Both the position numbers and the translations under genes were made by a program. Shown in pieces: positions 41,995 through 50,289 of a stretch of DNA of 64,000 bases (position 1 is the stretch's first letter; each line of letters begins with the position of its first letter). This DNA comes from Rhizobium sp. R635. GTDB lineage: Bacteria; Pseudomonadota; Alphaproteobacteria; Rhizobiales; Rhizobiaceae. The stretch covers positions 62,001 to 126,000 of the forward strand of contig NZ_LOKX01000007.1 of the NCBI RefSeq assembly GCF_002211285.1. Direction: 5' to 3'. Under the pieces are notes generated by a model. It made no database searches and had not been told where the DNA came from. It saw only the letters and a list, made by a program, of their open reading frames with translations.

Positions 41995-43035
41995 TCATTT
42001 GGATGCGGGTGTGATCCTCCTCACGGCCCCGCGCTTGCGCTGGGCGTAACCTGCTATGCCGATGGCGATCAGCAAGGTCACGCCGTTGAACAGCGGTTCG
42101 ACGAAGAACGACCCGCCGAATTGCTGAATTCCAGATATCCCGACCGCCAGGATGATGACGCCGATCAAGGTGCCCCACACGTTGACCCGGCCCGGCTTGA
42201 TCGTCGTCGATCCAAGGAAAGCGCCGACGAGCGCCGGGAGGAGATATTCGAGGCCGACGCTCGCCTGGCCGATGCGCAGCTTCGAGGCGAGGAGAACTCC
42301 CGTCAGAGCCGCCAGCAGGCCCGATGTGACGAATGCGCCCATCACGAACTTGCGGACCGGAATACCGTTGAGCGCGGCGGCCTTGGGATTGGCGCCGATG
42401 GCGTAGAGATAACGGCCGATCGGCAGGTATTCGAGAACGATCCACATGCAGATCGCAATCAGCAGCACGTAGAAACCGGTGATGGGCAGGCCGAACAGCA
42501 TGGTGCCGTTCAGCGCGTAGAACCCATCCGGCAGGACGCCGACCACCTGCCGGCCGCCGGTGTGCCAGAGGGCGAGCGCGTAAAGCACCGTTCCCGTGCC
42601 GAGCGTGGCGATGAAGCTGTCGATCTTCGCCACCTCGACCAAAAGACCGTTGATGAAACCGGTGAGGACGCCGAGCGCAAGAACGATGAGGACGGCGACC
42701 GGCCAGGGCAGGCCGTAGACCGTCTGCAGGCTGATGGCGAGGATGTGCCAGAGCACGATGCCGTAGCCGACCGTCAGGTCGATACGGCCCGACGCCATCG
42801 GGATCATCGCGGCGAGCGACAGCAGCGCAATGATCGCCTTGTCGGAAACGATCGAACGGACGTTCAAGACCGTCGGAAACGTATCCGGCAGCATGATCGA
42901 GAAGAGCAGGATCAGGCCGACGGTCAGGATCACCAGTCCGTAGACGGGGATCAGGCGTCCGATCTTCTGTCCTGTGGACAAGCCGGCCATTTCGCTCTTG
43001 GTCGGCTCCAGCGCCGTGGATTCAATGGATTGCAT
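41995..43035 (-). CDS. Sugar ABC transporter permease (RbsC-like)
   Basis: A 346-residue permease of the ribose/galactoside type (BPD_transp_2) with eight to ten membrane segments. ASGRIDLTVGYGIVLWHILA, GFINGLLVEVAKIDSFIATL and GANPKAAALNGIPVRKFVMG are the family's conserved stretches. It starts 18 bases after the ATPase stop and is followed by the binding-protein gene. Confidence 0.93.
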   Translation of the reverse strand: MQSIESTALEPTKSEMAGLSTGQKIGRLIPVYGLVILTVGLILLFSIMLPDTFPTVLNVRSIVSDKAIIALLSLAAMIPMASGRIDLTVGYGIVLWHILAISLQTVYGLPWPVAVLIVLALGVLTGFINGLLVEVAKIDSFIATLGTGTVLYALALWHTGGRQVVGVLPDGFYALNGTMLFGLPITGFYVLLIAICMWIVLEYLPIGRYLYAIGANPKAAALNGIPVRKFVMGAFVTSGLLAALTGVLLASKLRIGQASVGLEYLLPALVGAFLGSTTIKPGRVNVWGTLIGVIILAVGISGIQQFGGSFFVEPLFNGVTLLIAIGIAGYAQRKRGAVRRITPASK

Positions 43036-43053
43036 GGCTGTTCTCCCGATGGC

Positions 43054-44550
43054 TCAAGCGGCTTCCGATGCGGATGCGGCCGTGATGACCGCCTCCGTCG
43101 TGAGCGCGCTTCCAGTCAGTTCGCTGACGATTTTGCCGCGCGAGAAAACCAGCGCGCGGTGGCAGATATGGGCGATTTCCTCGAAGTCCGTCGAGACCAC
43201 GACGACTGCGAGACCAGCTTCCAGCGCCTGCGTGATCAAGCGGTAGATTTCCGCACGCGCGCCGATGTCGACGCCGGCGGTCGGATCTTCCGCGATCAGC
43301 AGCTTCCGGCCGGTCGCCAGCCAGCGGCCGACGACGACCTTCTGCTGGTTGCCGCCGGAGAGCGCCTCCACCGGCAGATCCGGATCGTTCGGCCTGAGGC
43401 CGACGGACTGGCCGATCGCATGGGCAAGGTCGGCTTCCCCACGCGGAGACAGGAAGGAAAACAGCCCGCGTCCGACGGCGCCGGGGTTGATATAGGTATT
43501 TTCCCGAATGGACAGCGAGAGCGCGACGGATTCCTCCGTCCGGTCGCGGGCGATCAGTCCGATGCCCGACGCCATTGCGCTCAGCGGGCTCGAAAGGTCC
43601 GGGCTCTGGTCGTGCAGCAGGATCGTGCCGCCGAAGGGCTCGCAGCCGAACAAGGCCCGGCCGATCCGTTCCTGACCGGCGCCGCGCAGGCCGGCGAGGC
43701 CCAGAAGCTCGCCCTGTCTTATCTCGAAGGATATCGGGCTCGTACCGGCGCAGACGAGATCGCGCACCTTGACGATCGCCTTGCCGGGTTTGATCTCGGT
43801 CTTCGAAAAGAGACTGTCGCCGCTGCGGCCGATGATCATCGTCACGAGTTCGTCCGGGGTCGTCTCGCTGACCGGCTTCTGCCCCACCATGCGCCCGTCA
43901 CGCAGAACGGCGACCCGATCGGCGATGCGGAAGATCTCGTCGAGCCTGTGGGAAACGTAGATCATGCCGACGCCGCGATCCTTCAGAGGACGGATCGCAT
44001 TGAACAGCCGGTCGACCTCATCGGCGGGCAAGCTCGCCGTCGGCTCGTCGAGCACGAGGACGTCGGCTTCGACGGCAAGCGCGCGGGCAATGGCGACGAG
44101 CGATTTCTCCGTACGCGACAGCGCCGAAACCCGGGTCGTGGGATCGAAGTCGCAGCCGACGAGCTTTAGGGCTTCCTTGGCGCGGGCCTGCGTCTTTCTC
44201 CAGTCGATCAGGCCGCCGCGCATCGAGAAGCCCTGCGACAGGCCCATGTTCTCGCCGACCGTCATCCATTCGATCAGACCGAGATCCTGATGGATGAAGG
44301 CGACCGGCTGCCGCTCGTTCGGCTTCGGCGGGCGGTGATGGTAGCTCTGGCCGCGAAAAAGAATGTCCCCGCCATCGGGCTTATAGATACCCGCGAGGGT
44401 CTTGATGAGCGTCGATTTCCCGGCTCCGTTTTCGCCGAGCAGCGCGAGGATCTCCCCCTCGCGCAGATCGATCGAGACGTCACGCAATGCCTGCGTGCCG
44501 CCGAAGCTCTTGGTGATCGATTGGAACTCCAGCAGTCTCTTGGCTTCCAC
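43054..44550 (-). CDS. Sugar ABC transporter ATP-binding protein with two fused ATPase domains (RbsA-like)
   Basis: A 498-residue double ATPase. First domain: Walker A GENGAGKST near residue 40, VSALSRTEKSLVAIARALAV, Walker B VLVLDEPTASLP. Second domain: degenerate Walker A (GLRGAGQER), signature LSGGNQQKVVVGRWL, and the usual AEDPTAGVDIGARAEIY. Asymmetric domains of this kind are normal in RbsA/XylG. The start is GTG at 44550 with GGGAGGAG and 5-base spacing; longer frames run through the LacI operator at 44589-44604. First gene of the transporter operon. Confidence 0.92.
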   Translation of the reverse strand: MEAKRLLEFQSITKSFGGTQALRDVSIDLREGEILALLGENGAGKSTLIKTLAGIYKPDGGDILFRGQSYHHRPPKPNERQPVAFIHQDLGLIEWMTVGENMGLSQGFSMRGGLIDWRKTQARAKEALKLVGCDFDPTTRVSALSRTEKSLVAIARALAVEADVLVLDEPTASLPADEVDRLFNAIRPLKDRGVGMIYVSHRLDEIFRIADRVAVLRDGRMVGQKPVSETTPDELVTMIIGRSGDSLFSKTEIKPGKAIVKVRDLVCAGTSPISFEIRQGELLGLAGLRGAGQERIGRALFGCEPFGGTILLHDQSPDLSSPLSAMASGIGLIARDRTEESVALSLSIRENTYINPGAVGRGLFSFLSPRGEADLAHAIGQSVGLRPNDPDLPVEALSGGNQQKVVVGRWLATGRKLLIAEDPTAGVDIGARAEIYRLITQALEAGLAVVVVSTDFEEIAHICHRALVFSRGKIVSELTGSALTTEAVITAASASEAA

Positions 44551-44588
44551 CGTGGCTCCTCCCAAAGCTGCGTTGTTATCCTGAACAT

Positions 44589-44618
44589 ATGTTATCGATA
44601 ACATTCGCGGATGGTCAA
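44589..44618 (-). promoter_or_regulatory. LacI-type operator and promoter of the sugar-acid transporter operon
   Basis: The perfect 16-bp palindrome ATGTTATCGATAACAT (44589-44604) shares its core GTTATCGATAAC with the sites at 46961-46976, 50125-50136 and 50261-50272. On the minus strand a -35 TTGACC (44618-44613) lies about 16-17 bases before the right part of the palindrome, so the operator overlaps the -10 region and binding would block transcription of the transporter. Confidence 0.8.
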
Positions 44619-44657
44619 GCGGAAAGATGACGATCTCGCATTTCCCGCCAGAGATTT

Positions 44658-45551
44658 TCAGCCTGCCTGAAATCCGTCGAGAAGACGCATCATCTCGGCC
44701 GAGTCCTTCGGCCCGAGGCCGGCTGCGCAAAGCAGGCGATGGATTTCGACCACGGCGCCCGTCATCGGCAGCGGCGTCTTCGTCTTCAGCGCAAAGGCCT
44801 GAAGCGAATCCAGGTCCTTCAGCATGTTGTCTATCCTGCCCGTCGGCGAGAAATCGCGGGCGGCGAATTTCGCCATGAATTCCTGCATGATACGGCTATC
44901 GGCCCGCCCGCCGGCAAGGGCCGCCGGAATTGCGGCCGGGTCGACGCCTCCGGCTTCCGCGAGCTTGACCGCTTCCGCGACCGCCTGAAACAGCACGGCG
45001 CAAAAGAGCTGATTGATCAGTTTCGTCGTCTGCCCGGCGCCGGATGCGCCCATCAGCGTGTAATTGGCGGCAAGATGCCGCATCACCACACGCGCCCGTT
45101 CGAAATCCTCCGGGCTGCCGCCGGCCATGATGGTCAGCTTGCCGCCCAGCGCGCCGGGCACACCGCCGGAGAGCGGGCAATCCACCCACGCCATTCCCGT
45201 TTCCCGACGCAGCCGCGTCGCCATGTCGGCCGTCTCGGCGGGATCGATGGAGGACATGTCGATCAGCAGCTTGCCGGCATTCGCGGCCGCCGCAACACCC
45301 TTTTCGCCGAAAACGACGGCGCGCACGATGTTTGCGTGATTGAGGCTGAGCACGCAGAATTGCGACGCAGCGACCGCATCCTCGACAGAACTCGCGGCGC
45401 GAGCCCCCTTGGCTTCCAGCGCCGCGACTTTTTCGGCATCGAGATCGAAGACGGATACGTTCTGACCGGTCTCGATCAAGCGCGTGATGATCGCCGTCCC
45501 CATGATGCCCGCGCCGATGACGGCGACATCTGCTCTGTAGTCATCCTGCAT
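44658..45551 (-). CDS. NAD(P)-dependent beta-hydroxyacid dehydrogenase (3-hydroxyisobutyrate dehydrogenase family)
   Basis: A 297-residue enzyme of the HIBADH/6-phosphogluconate-dehydrogenase-like family. VIGAGIMGTAIITRLIETGQ is the Rossmann motif at the N terminus, VDCPLSGGVPGALGGKLTIM is the substrate motif, and GAGQTTKLINQLFCAVLFQA carries the catalytic Lys (T-K-L-I-N-Q). GGGAGGG precedes ATG 45551. It overlaps the gluconokinase gene by 11 bases. In this cluster it may oxidise or reduce a sugar-acid intermediate such as tartronate semialdehyde or a keto-acid; the exact substrate is not evident. Confidence 0.88.
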   Translation of the reverse strand: MQDDYRADVAVIGAGIMGTAIITRLIETGQNVSVFDLDAEKVAALEAKGARAASSVEDAVAASQFCVLSLNHANIVRAVVFGEKGVAAAANAGKLLIDMSSIDPAETADMATRLRRETGMAWVDCPLSGGVPGALGGKLTIMAGGSPEDFERARVVMRHLAANYTLMGASGAGQTTKLINQLFCAVLFQAVAEAVKLAEAGGVDPAAIPAALAGGRADSRIMQEFMAKFAARDFSPTGRIDNMLKDLDSLQAFALKTKTPLPMTGAVVEIHRLLCAAGLGPKDSAEMMRLLDGFQAG

Positions 45552-46095
45552 GAAACCCTCCCTTGATGGCCGCGCTTCTCAGCTCCTCACAAGCCAGCGC
45601 CACCATATCATCCAAAGCACCATCGATTGCGACCGTCACGACACCGGGCTCACCGGTCGGCGGCTCCAGCGTCTGCAACTGGCTGTCGAGCAGCGAGGCC
45701 GGCATGAAATGGCCCTGACGGGCCTGCATCCGCGACAGCAGAAGATCGCGCGATCCTTCGAGGAAAACAAACGCCAGGCGCCCGCCCGCCGCCTGCCTCA
45801 GCCTGTCCCGATAGCTTTTTTTCAGCGCGGAGCAGGAAACGACCAGCCCTCGCGATGCGTTTAGCGCGGTCTTTATTTCCTCACCGATCCGGTCGAGCCA
45901 GGGCAGGCGATCTTCGTCGGTGAGGGGTATGCCCTGCGCCATCTTCTCGACATTGGCCGCCGGATGGAGCTGGTCGCCTTCCACAAACGGCATGCCGTTT
46001 CGGGCGGCGATGCGCTCTCCAACCGAGGATTTGCCGCAGCCGCTGACGCCCATGACAATCACGGCCAAGGGCAGTGCCTTTTTCTCCAGGTTCAT
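45541..46095 (-). CDS. gntK: Gluconokinase
   Basis: A 184-residue P-loop carbohydrate kinase that phosphorylates D-gluconate to 6-phosphogluconate. Walker A GVSGCGKSS at residues 16-24 with GERIAARNGMPFVEGDQLHP following is the GntK/IdnK signature. LTDEDRLPWLDRI and VVSCSALKKSYRDRLR are also characteristic. Two adjacent ATG codons (46098 and 46095) follow GGGAGGT; the second has better spacing. It lies 13 bases after the idnO stop. It funnels gluconate produced by IdnO into the Entner-Doudoroff/pentose-phosphate routes. Confidence 0.94.
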   Translation of the reverse strand: MNLEKKALPLAVIVMGVSGCGKSSVGERIAARNGMPFVEGDQLHPAANVEKMAQGIPLTDEDRLPWLDRIGEEIKTALNASRGLVVSCSALKKSYRDRLRQAAGGRLAFVFLEGSRDLLLSRMQARQGHFMPASLLDSQLQTLEPPTGEPGVVTVAIDGALDDMVALACEELRSAAIKGGFHAG

Positions 46096-46108
46096 CATCT
46101 CACCTCCC

Positions 46109-46873
46109 TTAGAGGCAGGTCGTGATGCCGCCGTCGACATAAAGCGTATGGCCGTTGATGAAGGACGAGCCGCGGCCCGACAGGAAGACGGCAGCCCCCA
46201 CCAGTTCCTCGACATTGCCCCAGCGGCCGGCCGGCGTCCGCTTTTCGAGCCACGAGGAAAATTCGGGATTGTCGACCAGCGCCTGGTTGAGCGGTGTCTT
46301 GAAATAGCCCGGCGCAATCGCGTTGATCTGCAGGCCGTGCTTGGCCCAGTCGGCGCACATGCCGCGCGTCAGGTTGCGCACCGCGCCCTTGGTCGCCGTG
46401 TAGGGGGCAATGCCGGGACGGGCGAGCTCGCTCTGGACGGAGGCGATGTTGATGATCTTGCCATGCCCGCGCGCGATCATCGCCTTGGCCGCCGCCTGGC
46501 CGACGTAAAAGACGCTCGAAATATTGGTGGTCAGCAGCAATTCCCATTTGTCCGCCGGGAAGTCTTCCAGCGGCGTGCGGAACTGCATGCCGGCATTGTT
46601 GATCAGGATATCGAGCGGACCGATATCGGCCTCGATCGCGGCGATACCCTGCGCGGCAGCGTCCTTGCTGGTCACGTCGAAGATGGCCGCATGGGCAGAA
46701 AGACCTTGAGCCTTGAGGCTTTCGACTGCGCGTTTGACGCTTTCGGGCGTGCGGCCGTTGATGACGACCTCGGCGCCATGCTGCGCCAGGCCCTCGGCCA
46801 GCGCATAACCGATCCCCTGGCTCGAGCCGGTGACCAGGGCAAGCTGCCCGGTAAGATCAAACAGGTTCTTCAT
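46109..46873 (-). CDS. idnO: Gluconate 5-dehydrogenase (5-ketogluconate reductase), SDR family
   Basis: A 254-residue short-chain dehydrogenase, the same length as E. coli IdnO. FDLTGQLALVTGSSQGIGYA is the cofactor motif, NNAGMQFRTPLEDFP the NNAG motif, and the catalytic set is S in INIASVQSELARPGIAPY and YTATKG. It interconverts 5-keto-D-gluconate and D-gluconate. First gene of the minus-strand operon idnO, gntK, dehydrogenase, driven from the divergent promoter with the operator at 46961-46976. Confidence 0.92.
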   Translation of the reverse strand: MKNLFDLTGQLALVTGSSQGIGYALAEGLAQHGAEVVINGRTPESVKRAVESLKAQGLSAHAAIFDVTSKDAAAQGIAAIEADIGPLDILINNAGMQFRTPLEDFPADKWELLLTTNISSVFYVGQAAAKAMIARGHGKIINIASVQSELARPGIAPYTATKGAVRNLTRGMCADWAKHGLQINAIAPGYFKTPLNQALVDNPEFSSWLEKRTPAGRWGNVEELVGAAVFLSGRGSSFINGHTLYVDGGITTCL

Positions 46874-46937
46874 GCAAATAACTCCTCCGGTGTCGCTGCG
46901 AATGACGGCTTATACCGCCGCTTGCGGTGAAACTCAC

Positions 46938-46977
46938 TTGACATCCCTTTCTCGGATTATATGTTATCGATAACATA
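46938..46977. promoter_or_regulatory. Divergent promoters sharing one LacI-type operator
   Basis: The palindrome TATGTTATCGATAACATA (46960-46977) contains the GTTATCGATAAC core. For the plus strand, TTGACA at 46938-46943 and TATGTT at 46960-46965 (16-base spacing) form a good promoter. For the minus strand, a perfect TATAAT (46961-46956) with TTGATT-like -35 about 15 bases upstream places the operator within the spacer. One bound repressor dimer would therefore silence both the idnO operon and the 47009 operon. Confidence 0.85.
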
Positions 46978-47008
46978 ATCAACAGCCAAAATGCGGGATG
47001 GAGACGAA

Positions 47009-47950
47009 ATGCCTGACGTAGAAATCTTGATGGCCGGGGCCTATCCGGAGTGGGACATGGTGGATCTGGAGGCGACCTACCGCGTCCACCGCCTCTGGGA
47101 AGCCGCGGATCGGCAGGAACTGATTTCGAAAGTCGGCAGCAATATCCGCGCCATCGCGACGCGCGGCGAACTCGGCGCTTCCGCCGACCTGATGAAGCAA
47201 TTGCCGAAGCTGGAGATCGTCTCCTGTTACGGCGTCGGCACCGACGCGATCGACCTGTCCTACGCCCGCGCCAACGGCATTCGCGTGACGAATACCCCCG
47301 ACGTGCTGACCGAAGACGTCGCCGATATCGCGATCGGACTGCTGCTTTCCACGGCGCGCCAGATTCCGCAGGCCGACGTTTTCGTCCGCACCGGCCAGTG
47401 GGGCAACGTTCCCATGCCGCTGGTGACGCGGGTTTCGGGCAAGAAGGTCGGGATCGTCGGCATGGGGCGGATCGGCAAGGCGATCGCCAGGCGGGCTGCC
47501 GCTTTCGGCTGCGACATCTCCTATTTCGCCCGCAATAGGGACCAGGATGTCGCCTATGGTTACGAAGCCAATCTGGTCGCGCTTGCCAATTGGGCCGACT
47601 TCCTGATCGTCATCGTTCCCGGAGGGGCCGCGACCACGAAGATCATCAATGCCGAGGTGCTTGAAGCGCTCGGTCCGGAAGGCATGCTGATCAACGTTTC
47701 GCGCGGAACGACCGTCGACGAGGAGGCACTGATCGCAGCGCTTCAGAACCGCACCATCCAGGCCGCGGGCCTTGACGTTTTCCTCAACGAGCCGAAAATC
47801 GATGCGCGCTTCCTGACGCTGCCGAACGTCGTGCTGCAGCCCCACCACGGCTCCGGCACCATCGAGACCCGCAAGGCCATGGGCAGGCTGGTCAGAGACA
47901 ATCTCGCCGCGCATTTTGCCGGTCGCGCGCTTCCGACCCCCGTCGTGTGA
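47009..47950 (+). CDS. D-2-hydroxyacid dehydrogenase (ketogluconate/glyoxylate/hydroxypyruvate reductase type)
   Basis: A 313-residue NAD(P)H-dependent 2-hydroxyacid dehydrogenase. VGIVGMGRIGKAIARRAAAF is the cofactor motif, NTPDVLTEDVADIAIGLLLS the family stretch, INVSRGTTVDEEALIAALQN carries the active-site Arg, and QPHHGSGT the catalytic His. The substrate range of such enzymes includes 2-ketogluconate, glyoxylate and hydroxypyruvate. GGAG at 47000-47003 fits ATG 47009. It is transcribed with idnD from the shared divergent promoter, so reduction of a keto-sugar acid is the best guess. Confidence 0.9.
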   Translation: MPDVEILMAGAYPEWDMVDLEATYRVHRLWEAADRQELISKVGSNIRAIATRGELGASADLMKQLPKLEIVSCYGVGTDAIDLSYARANGIRVTNTPDVLTEDVADIAIGLLLSTARQIPQADVFVRTGQWGNVPMPLVTRVSGKKVGIVGMGRIGKAIARRAAAFGCDISYFARNRDQDVAYGYEANLVALANWADFLIVIVPGGAATTKIINAEVLEALGPEGMLINVSRGTTVDEEALIAALQNRTIQAAGLDVFLNEPKIDARFLTLPNVVLQPHHGSGTIETRKAMGRLVRDNLAAHFAGRALPTPVV

Positions 47951-47960
47951 GGATCCCGAT

Positions 47961-48992
47961 ATGAAAGCCATCGTCATTCACGCCGCCAAGGATCTCAGGG
48001 TCGAAGAGCGCGAACCGGAGGTCGCGGGCGCTGGGCAGGTGGAGATATCAATCGAAGCCGGCGGCATCTGCGGCTCCGACCTGCATTATTACAATCACGG
48101 CGGCTTCGGCACCGTTCGCCTGCGCGAACCGATGATCCTCGGCCACGAGATTGCCGGCACGGTCAAGGCGCTGGGCGCCGGCGTGAGCGACCTTGCCGTT
48201 GGAGACCGCGTTGCGGTTTCCCCGAGCCGGCCGTGCAGCCATTGCCAATATTGCCTGAAGGGCCAGCAGAACCACTGCCTCAACATGCGGTTTTACGGCA
48301 GCGCCATGCCCATGCCACATATTCAGGGCGGCTTCCGCCAGCGGCTGGTGGCGGAGCGCTGGCAATGCCACAAGGTCGCCGACGGCATTTCCATTCACGA
48401 GGCTGCCTTCGCCGAGCCCTTTGCCGTGACGCTGCATGCGGCAAGCCGCGCCGGATCGCTGCTCGGCAAGCGGGTGCTGGTCACCGGCTGCGGCCCCATC
48501 GGCATGCTGGCGATCGTTGCCGCCCGCGTTCTCGGCGCCCGTGAAATCGTCGCGACCGACGTCACCGACAGCGTTCTCGCCATCGCCCGCACCAGCGGCG
48601 CGGATCGCACGATCAACGTTGCCACGCATGCCGCCGACCTTGCCGCTTATGGCGCCGACAAGGGATATTTCGACGTCATGTTCGAGGCGTCGGGCAATGA
48701 GCGGGCCGTGCGCGCGGGCATCGAGGTGCTGAGGCCCCGTGCCGTTCTCGTGCAGCTCGGCCTTGGCGGCGATGTCTCCATTCCGCAGAACATGATCGTT
48801 GCCAAGGAAATCGAGATGCGCGGAACATTCCGCTTTCACGAGGAATTCGGGCTCGCCGTCGAGCTGATCAACGCGCGCCGCGTCGATCTGAAGCCGCTGC
48901 TGACAGGGGTTTTTGCCATCGAAGAGGCTGTCGCCGCCTTCGAACTGGCCAGCGACCGCAGCAAATCGATGAAAGTGCAGATCGCCTTCTAG
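47961..48992 (+). CDS. idnD: L-idonate 5-dehydrogenase, zinc alcohol dehydrogenase family
   Basis: A 343-residue medium-chain zinc dehydrogenase, the same length as E. coli IdnD. Catalytic-zinc ligands appear in GGICGSDLHYYNHGG and GHEIAGTV. The four structural-zinc cysteines are in SRPCSHCQYCLKGQQNHC. The cofactor site is VLVTGCGPIGMLAIVAARVL. It oxidises L-idonate to 5-keto-D-gluconate, which IdnO then reduces to D-gluconate. It begins 10 bases after the preceding stop with GAGGA as ribosome-binding site, and ends 6 bases before the convergent lacI gene. Confidence 0.92.
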   Translation: MKAIVIHAAKDLRVEEREPEVAGAGQVEISIEAGGICGSDLHYYNHGGFGTVRLREPMILGHEIAGTVKALGAGVSDLAVGDRVAVSPSRPCSHCQYCLKGQQNHCLNMRFYGSAMPMPHIQGGFRQRLVAERWQCHKVADGISIHEAAFAEPFAVTLHAASRAGSLLGKRVLVTGCGPIGMLAIVAARVLGAREIVATDVTDSVLAIARTSGADRTINVATHAADLAAYGADKGYFDVMFEASGNERAVRAGIEVLRPRAVLVQLGLGGDVSIPQNMIVAKEIEMRGTFRFHEEFGLAVELINARRVDLKPLLTGVFAIEEAVAAFELASDRSKSMKVQIAF

Positions 48993-48998
48993 AGTCAG

Positions 48999-50072
48999 CT
49001 ATGCGGCGCCGCCGCGATCCGTGCTTTCGCGCAGAACGACCCTGTAGCCCGTCAACGTGATCTCGTCACCGGTCGCCTCGCCGCTGCCCTGCAGGGCATC
49101 GAGCAGGCGGGCGGCGGCCTGGCGGCCGATGCCGTAACAGTCGACATTGATGGTGGTGATGCTGGGATGACAGATCGACGAGATCTCGTAATCGCCGAAG
49201 CCGGCAATGGCGATATCACCCGGCACGCTCATTCCCCTGCGCTTGCATTCCATGATCGCGCCGAAGGCGGAAAGGTCGGAGACGCAGAGAACCACTTCCG
49301 TGTCCGGCCAGCGTTCCAGCAGGCTCACCACCGCCTGGCCGCCCTGTTCCATGGTGATCGGCGGCACGCCGAAGGAAATCGCCCGGCCCGGTCCCAGGCC
49401 CAGTTCTTCGACGGTCTTCAGGAAACCGCTTCGCCGCTGGCTGCCGCGCGTATCACGCGCCGTCGTACCGCCGATATAGCCGAACCGCCGATAGCCCTGG
49501 CTCGCAAGCGTCCGCACCAGCAGGGACATCGCCTCGCCGTTGGAAAAGCCGACGACATGATTGATCGGCTCCTCCGGAATTTCCCAGGTTTCGACCACCG
49601 GAATGCCGGCCTTATCGAGCATGCGCCGGGCGCGATCGGTGTGCGAGCCGCCTGTCAGGATGATGCCCTCGGGGCGGCGGCGCAGCATCGCCTCGATCAG
49701 CTTTTCTTCTTTCTCGGCGGAATAGTCGGTATAGCCGAGCAGAAGCTGAAGGCCGGTATTCTCAAGCGCATCGGTGATGCCGCGCGCGGTGTCGGAAAAG
49801 TTCGAATTGTTGATGGAGGGCACCAGCGCTGCGATGAAGCCGCTCCGCCTCGACGAAAGACTGCCGGCGGAGAGATCCAGCACGTAGCCGAGCGCGTCGA
49901 CGGCTTCCATGATGCGCTTTCGCGTCTCTTCGGAAACGCTCGCATCCTGCCGGAAGGCACGCGAAACGGTCATGGCCGATACGCCGACATATTTGGCGAC
50001 TTCGGCCATCGTCAACTTTTGAGCGTCTCCAGCCTTGAGACGCTTGTCCTTTGGCTCATCCCCGTTTGTCAC
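48999..50072 (-). CDS. LacI-family repressor of the idonate/gluconate regulon (GntR-like)
   Basis: A 357-residue LacI/GalR regulator. The N-terminal HTH is LTMAEVAKYVGVSAMTVSRA (about residues 20-40), followed by a hinge helix ending GYVLDLSAGSLSS and a periplasmic-binding-like effector domain (GFIAALVPSINNSNFSDTAR ... VALCVSDLSAFGAIMECKRR-like region). The annotated start is GTG at 50072 with only a weak ribosome-binding site; a later start is possible. Three operators upstream of catabolic and transport genes and one at its own promoter point to negative autoregulation and repression of the whole cluster. Inducer is probably a sugar acid. Confidence 0.92.
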   Translation of the reverse strand: MTNGDEPKDKRLKAGDAQKLTMAEVAKYVGVSAMTVSRAFRQDASVSEETRKRIMEAVDALGYVLDLSAGSLSSRRSGFIAALVPSINNSNFSDTARGITDALENTGLQLLLGYTDYSAEKEEKLIEAMLRRRPEGIILTGGSHTDRARRMLDKAGIPVVETWEIPEEPINHVVGFSNGEAMSLLVRTLASQGYRRFGYIGGTTARDTRGSQRRSGFLKTVEELGLGPGRAISFGVPPITMEQGGQAVVSLLERWPDTEVVLCVSDLSAFGAIMECKRRGMSVPGDIAIAGFGDYEISSICHPSITTINVDCYGIGRQAAARLLDALQGSGEATGDEITLTGYRVVLRESTDRGGAA

Positions 50073-50124
50073 TGGTTTCCGCTTTCAAACCGCTTCCGAG
50101 TTGCGCAATTCAGTACAAGATAAA

Positions 50125-50136
50125 GTTATCGCTATC
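50125..50136 (-). promoter_or_regulatory. Degenerate LacI-type operator in the lacI promoter
   Basis: GTTATCGCTATC matches 10 of 12 positions of the GTTATCGATAAC core. On the minus strand it lies in the 16-base spacer between TTGTGC and TTATCT, 53 bases upstream of the repressor start. The weaker match fits autoregulation. Confidence 0.6.
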
Positions 50137-50260
50137 ATCGCACAATCGATATTATTGCAGGAACGCGCGGTTCCACAGCCGGAAAAGCCGAATTCCCACT
50201 GGATTTCCGCCTGCGTCATCGCTTGAATGTCTGTACGAGGCCTGAAAAACCGGGCAGAAT

Positions 50261-50272
50261 GATATCGATAAC
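50261..50272 (+). promoter_or_regulatory. LacI-type operator upstream of the SMP-30 lactonase gene
   Basis: GATATCGATAAC matches 11 of 12 positions of the common core. It lies 17 bases before the lactonase start codon and just before its GGGAGGAG ribosome-binding site. Repressor bound here would block initiation or early elongation. Confidence 0.7.
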
Positions 50273-50289
50273 ACTAGGGAGGAGCTGTC

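Noticed and set aside
41959..44169. Plus-strand 736-codon open frame opposite the sugar-acid permease and ATPase
   Set aside because: Antisense to genes with conserved permease and Walker motifs; no ribosome-binding site and no recognisable domain.
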